From Ampullaceana balthica (taxonomy: Eukaryota; Mollusca; Gastropoda; Lymnaeidae): a DNA stretch of 64,000 nucleotides. The position numbers and the translations under genes are program-made. Below, piece by piece: positions 63,738 to 64,000 of the stretch. How positions within the stretch are numbered: the stretch's first letter is position 1; the number at the start of each line of letters is the position of its first letter. Under the pieces are notes generated by a model, which saw nothing but the letters and a program-made list of their open reading frames with translations, ran no database searches and was not told the DNA's origin. Where the stretch lies: the NCBI GenBank assembly GCA_944989445.1, contig CALYLW010000994.1, positions 513,163 to 577,162 of the forward strand, written 5' to 3'.

Positions 63738-64000
63738 GTAACATATCTGTGAAATAGTGGGAAATTTTGTATTAAAATACTGAAAACACAGTAAAAAACT
63801 ATTAACCCAAAAATGCTTAAGTAGAAATATTGGTTAACATGAAATAAACCCAACAAATTAGTATGTGTTTCCTAATACACTTTAACACAACATTTTTGTG
63901 TGCTTCATAAACAATTTTCACTGTACTTTACATAAGTAGCTGAAAGAATGCTGTGTGTTCTATAATTTCAATAATGAAAAATGCACTTGTACCATGTGTA

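Overview
The window looks like invertebrate animal nuclear DNA, most likely from a mollusc and perhaps a pulmonate snail. The molluscan call is my inference from the AT-rich sequence, the mix of CR1/L2-like LINEs, a tRNA-SINE, Helitrons, hAT and CACTA-like elements, and the cadherin type; I could not check it by search. There is one host gene, on the + strand. It starts near 21,103-21,124 and runs off the right edge.

Positions 1-21,000 are almost entirely transposable elements: a broken L2/CR1-like LINE (67-1800), a block of nested and adjacent Helitron-like elements (1838-13312) rich in CAA microsatellites and internal tandem repeats, a hAT element with a decayed DUF4371/ZMYM-like transposase (13377-15284) carrying a smaller nested element, a BED-finger hAT remnant (15366-16010), a CACTA-like element interrupted by a tRNA-derived SINE (16275-18758), and a LINE 3' fragment (18810-19213). 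I see no host gene upstream of 21,100.

From 21,103 to the end lies a giant cadherin-repeat gene. I resolved 44 exons by hand, giving about 7.08 kb of coding sequence, about 2,360 residues. They encode an N-terminal signal peptide and 22 extracellular cadherin repeats, the last incomplete. Every intron after exon 1 is phase 0, and nearly every repeat is cut at the same two places: after the ATDAD motif, and just after the Tyr that precedes the next strand. Exon 14 is the one fused exception. The repeats keep the DxD and DxG motifs but have lost LDRE, and replace the DxNDN linker motif with V-x-R-N-x-x-x-P-x-F. Exon 43 carries a one-base frameshift. No transmembrane segment or cytoplasmic tail lies inside the window.

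The most unusual structure is in the introns. Several minisatellites are tandem amplifications of the gene's own exon-intron junctions, so each unit carries a splice site. The largest is about 118 copies of a 38-nt unit (24 nt of exon 14 plus 14 nt of intron with GTAAGT) at 31668-36142. Others amplify the donors of exons 5, 11 and 33 and the acceptors of exons 10, 12 and 37. Further arrays (37 nt x 9, 27 nt x 35, 30 nt x 25) sit in introns without an obvious splice-site origin. Introns also hold two more CACTA-like elements, LINE fragments, a TAA-flanked element, a Mutator-like element with a 9-bp duplication, a hAT MITE beside an exon, and a long palindrome.
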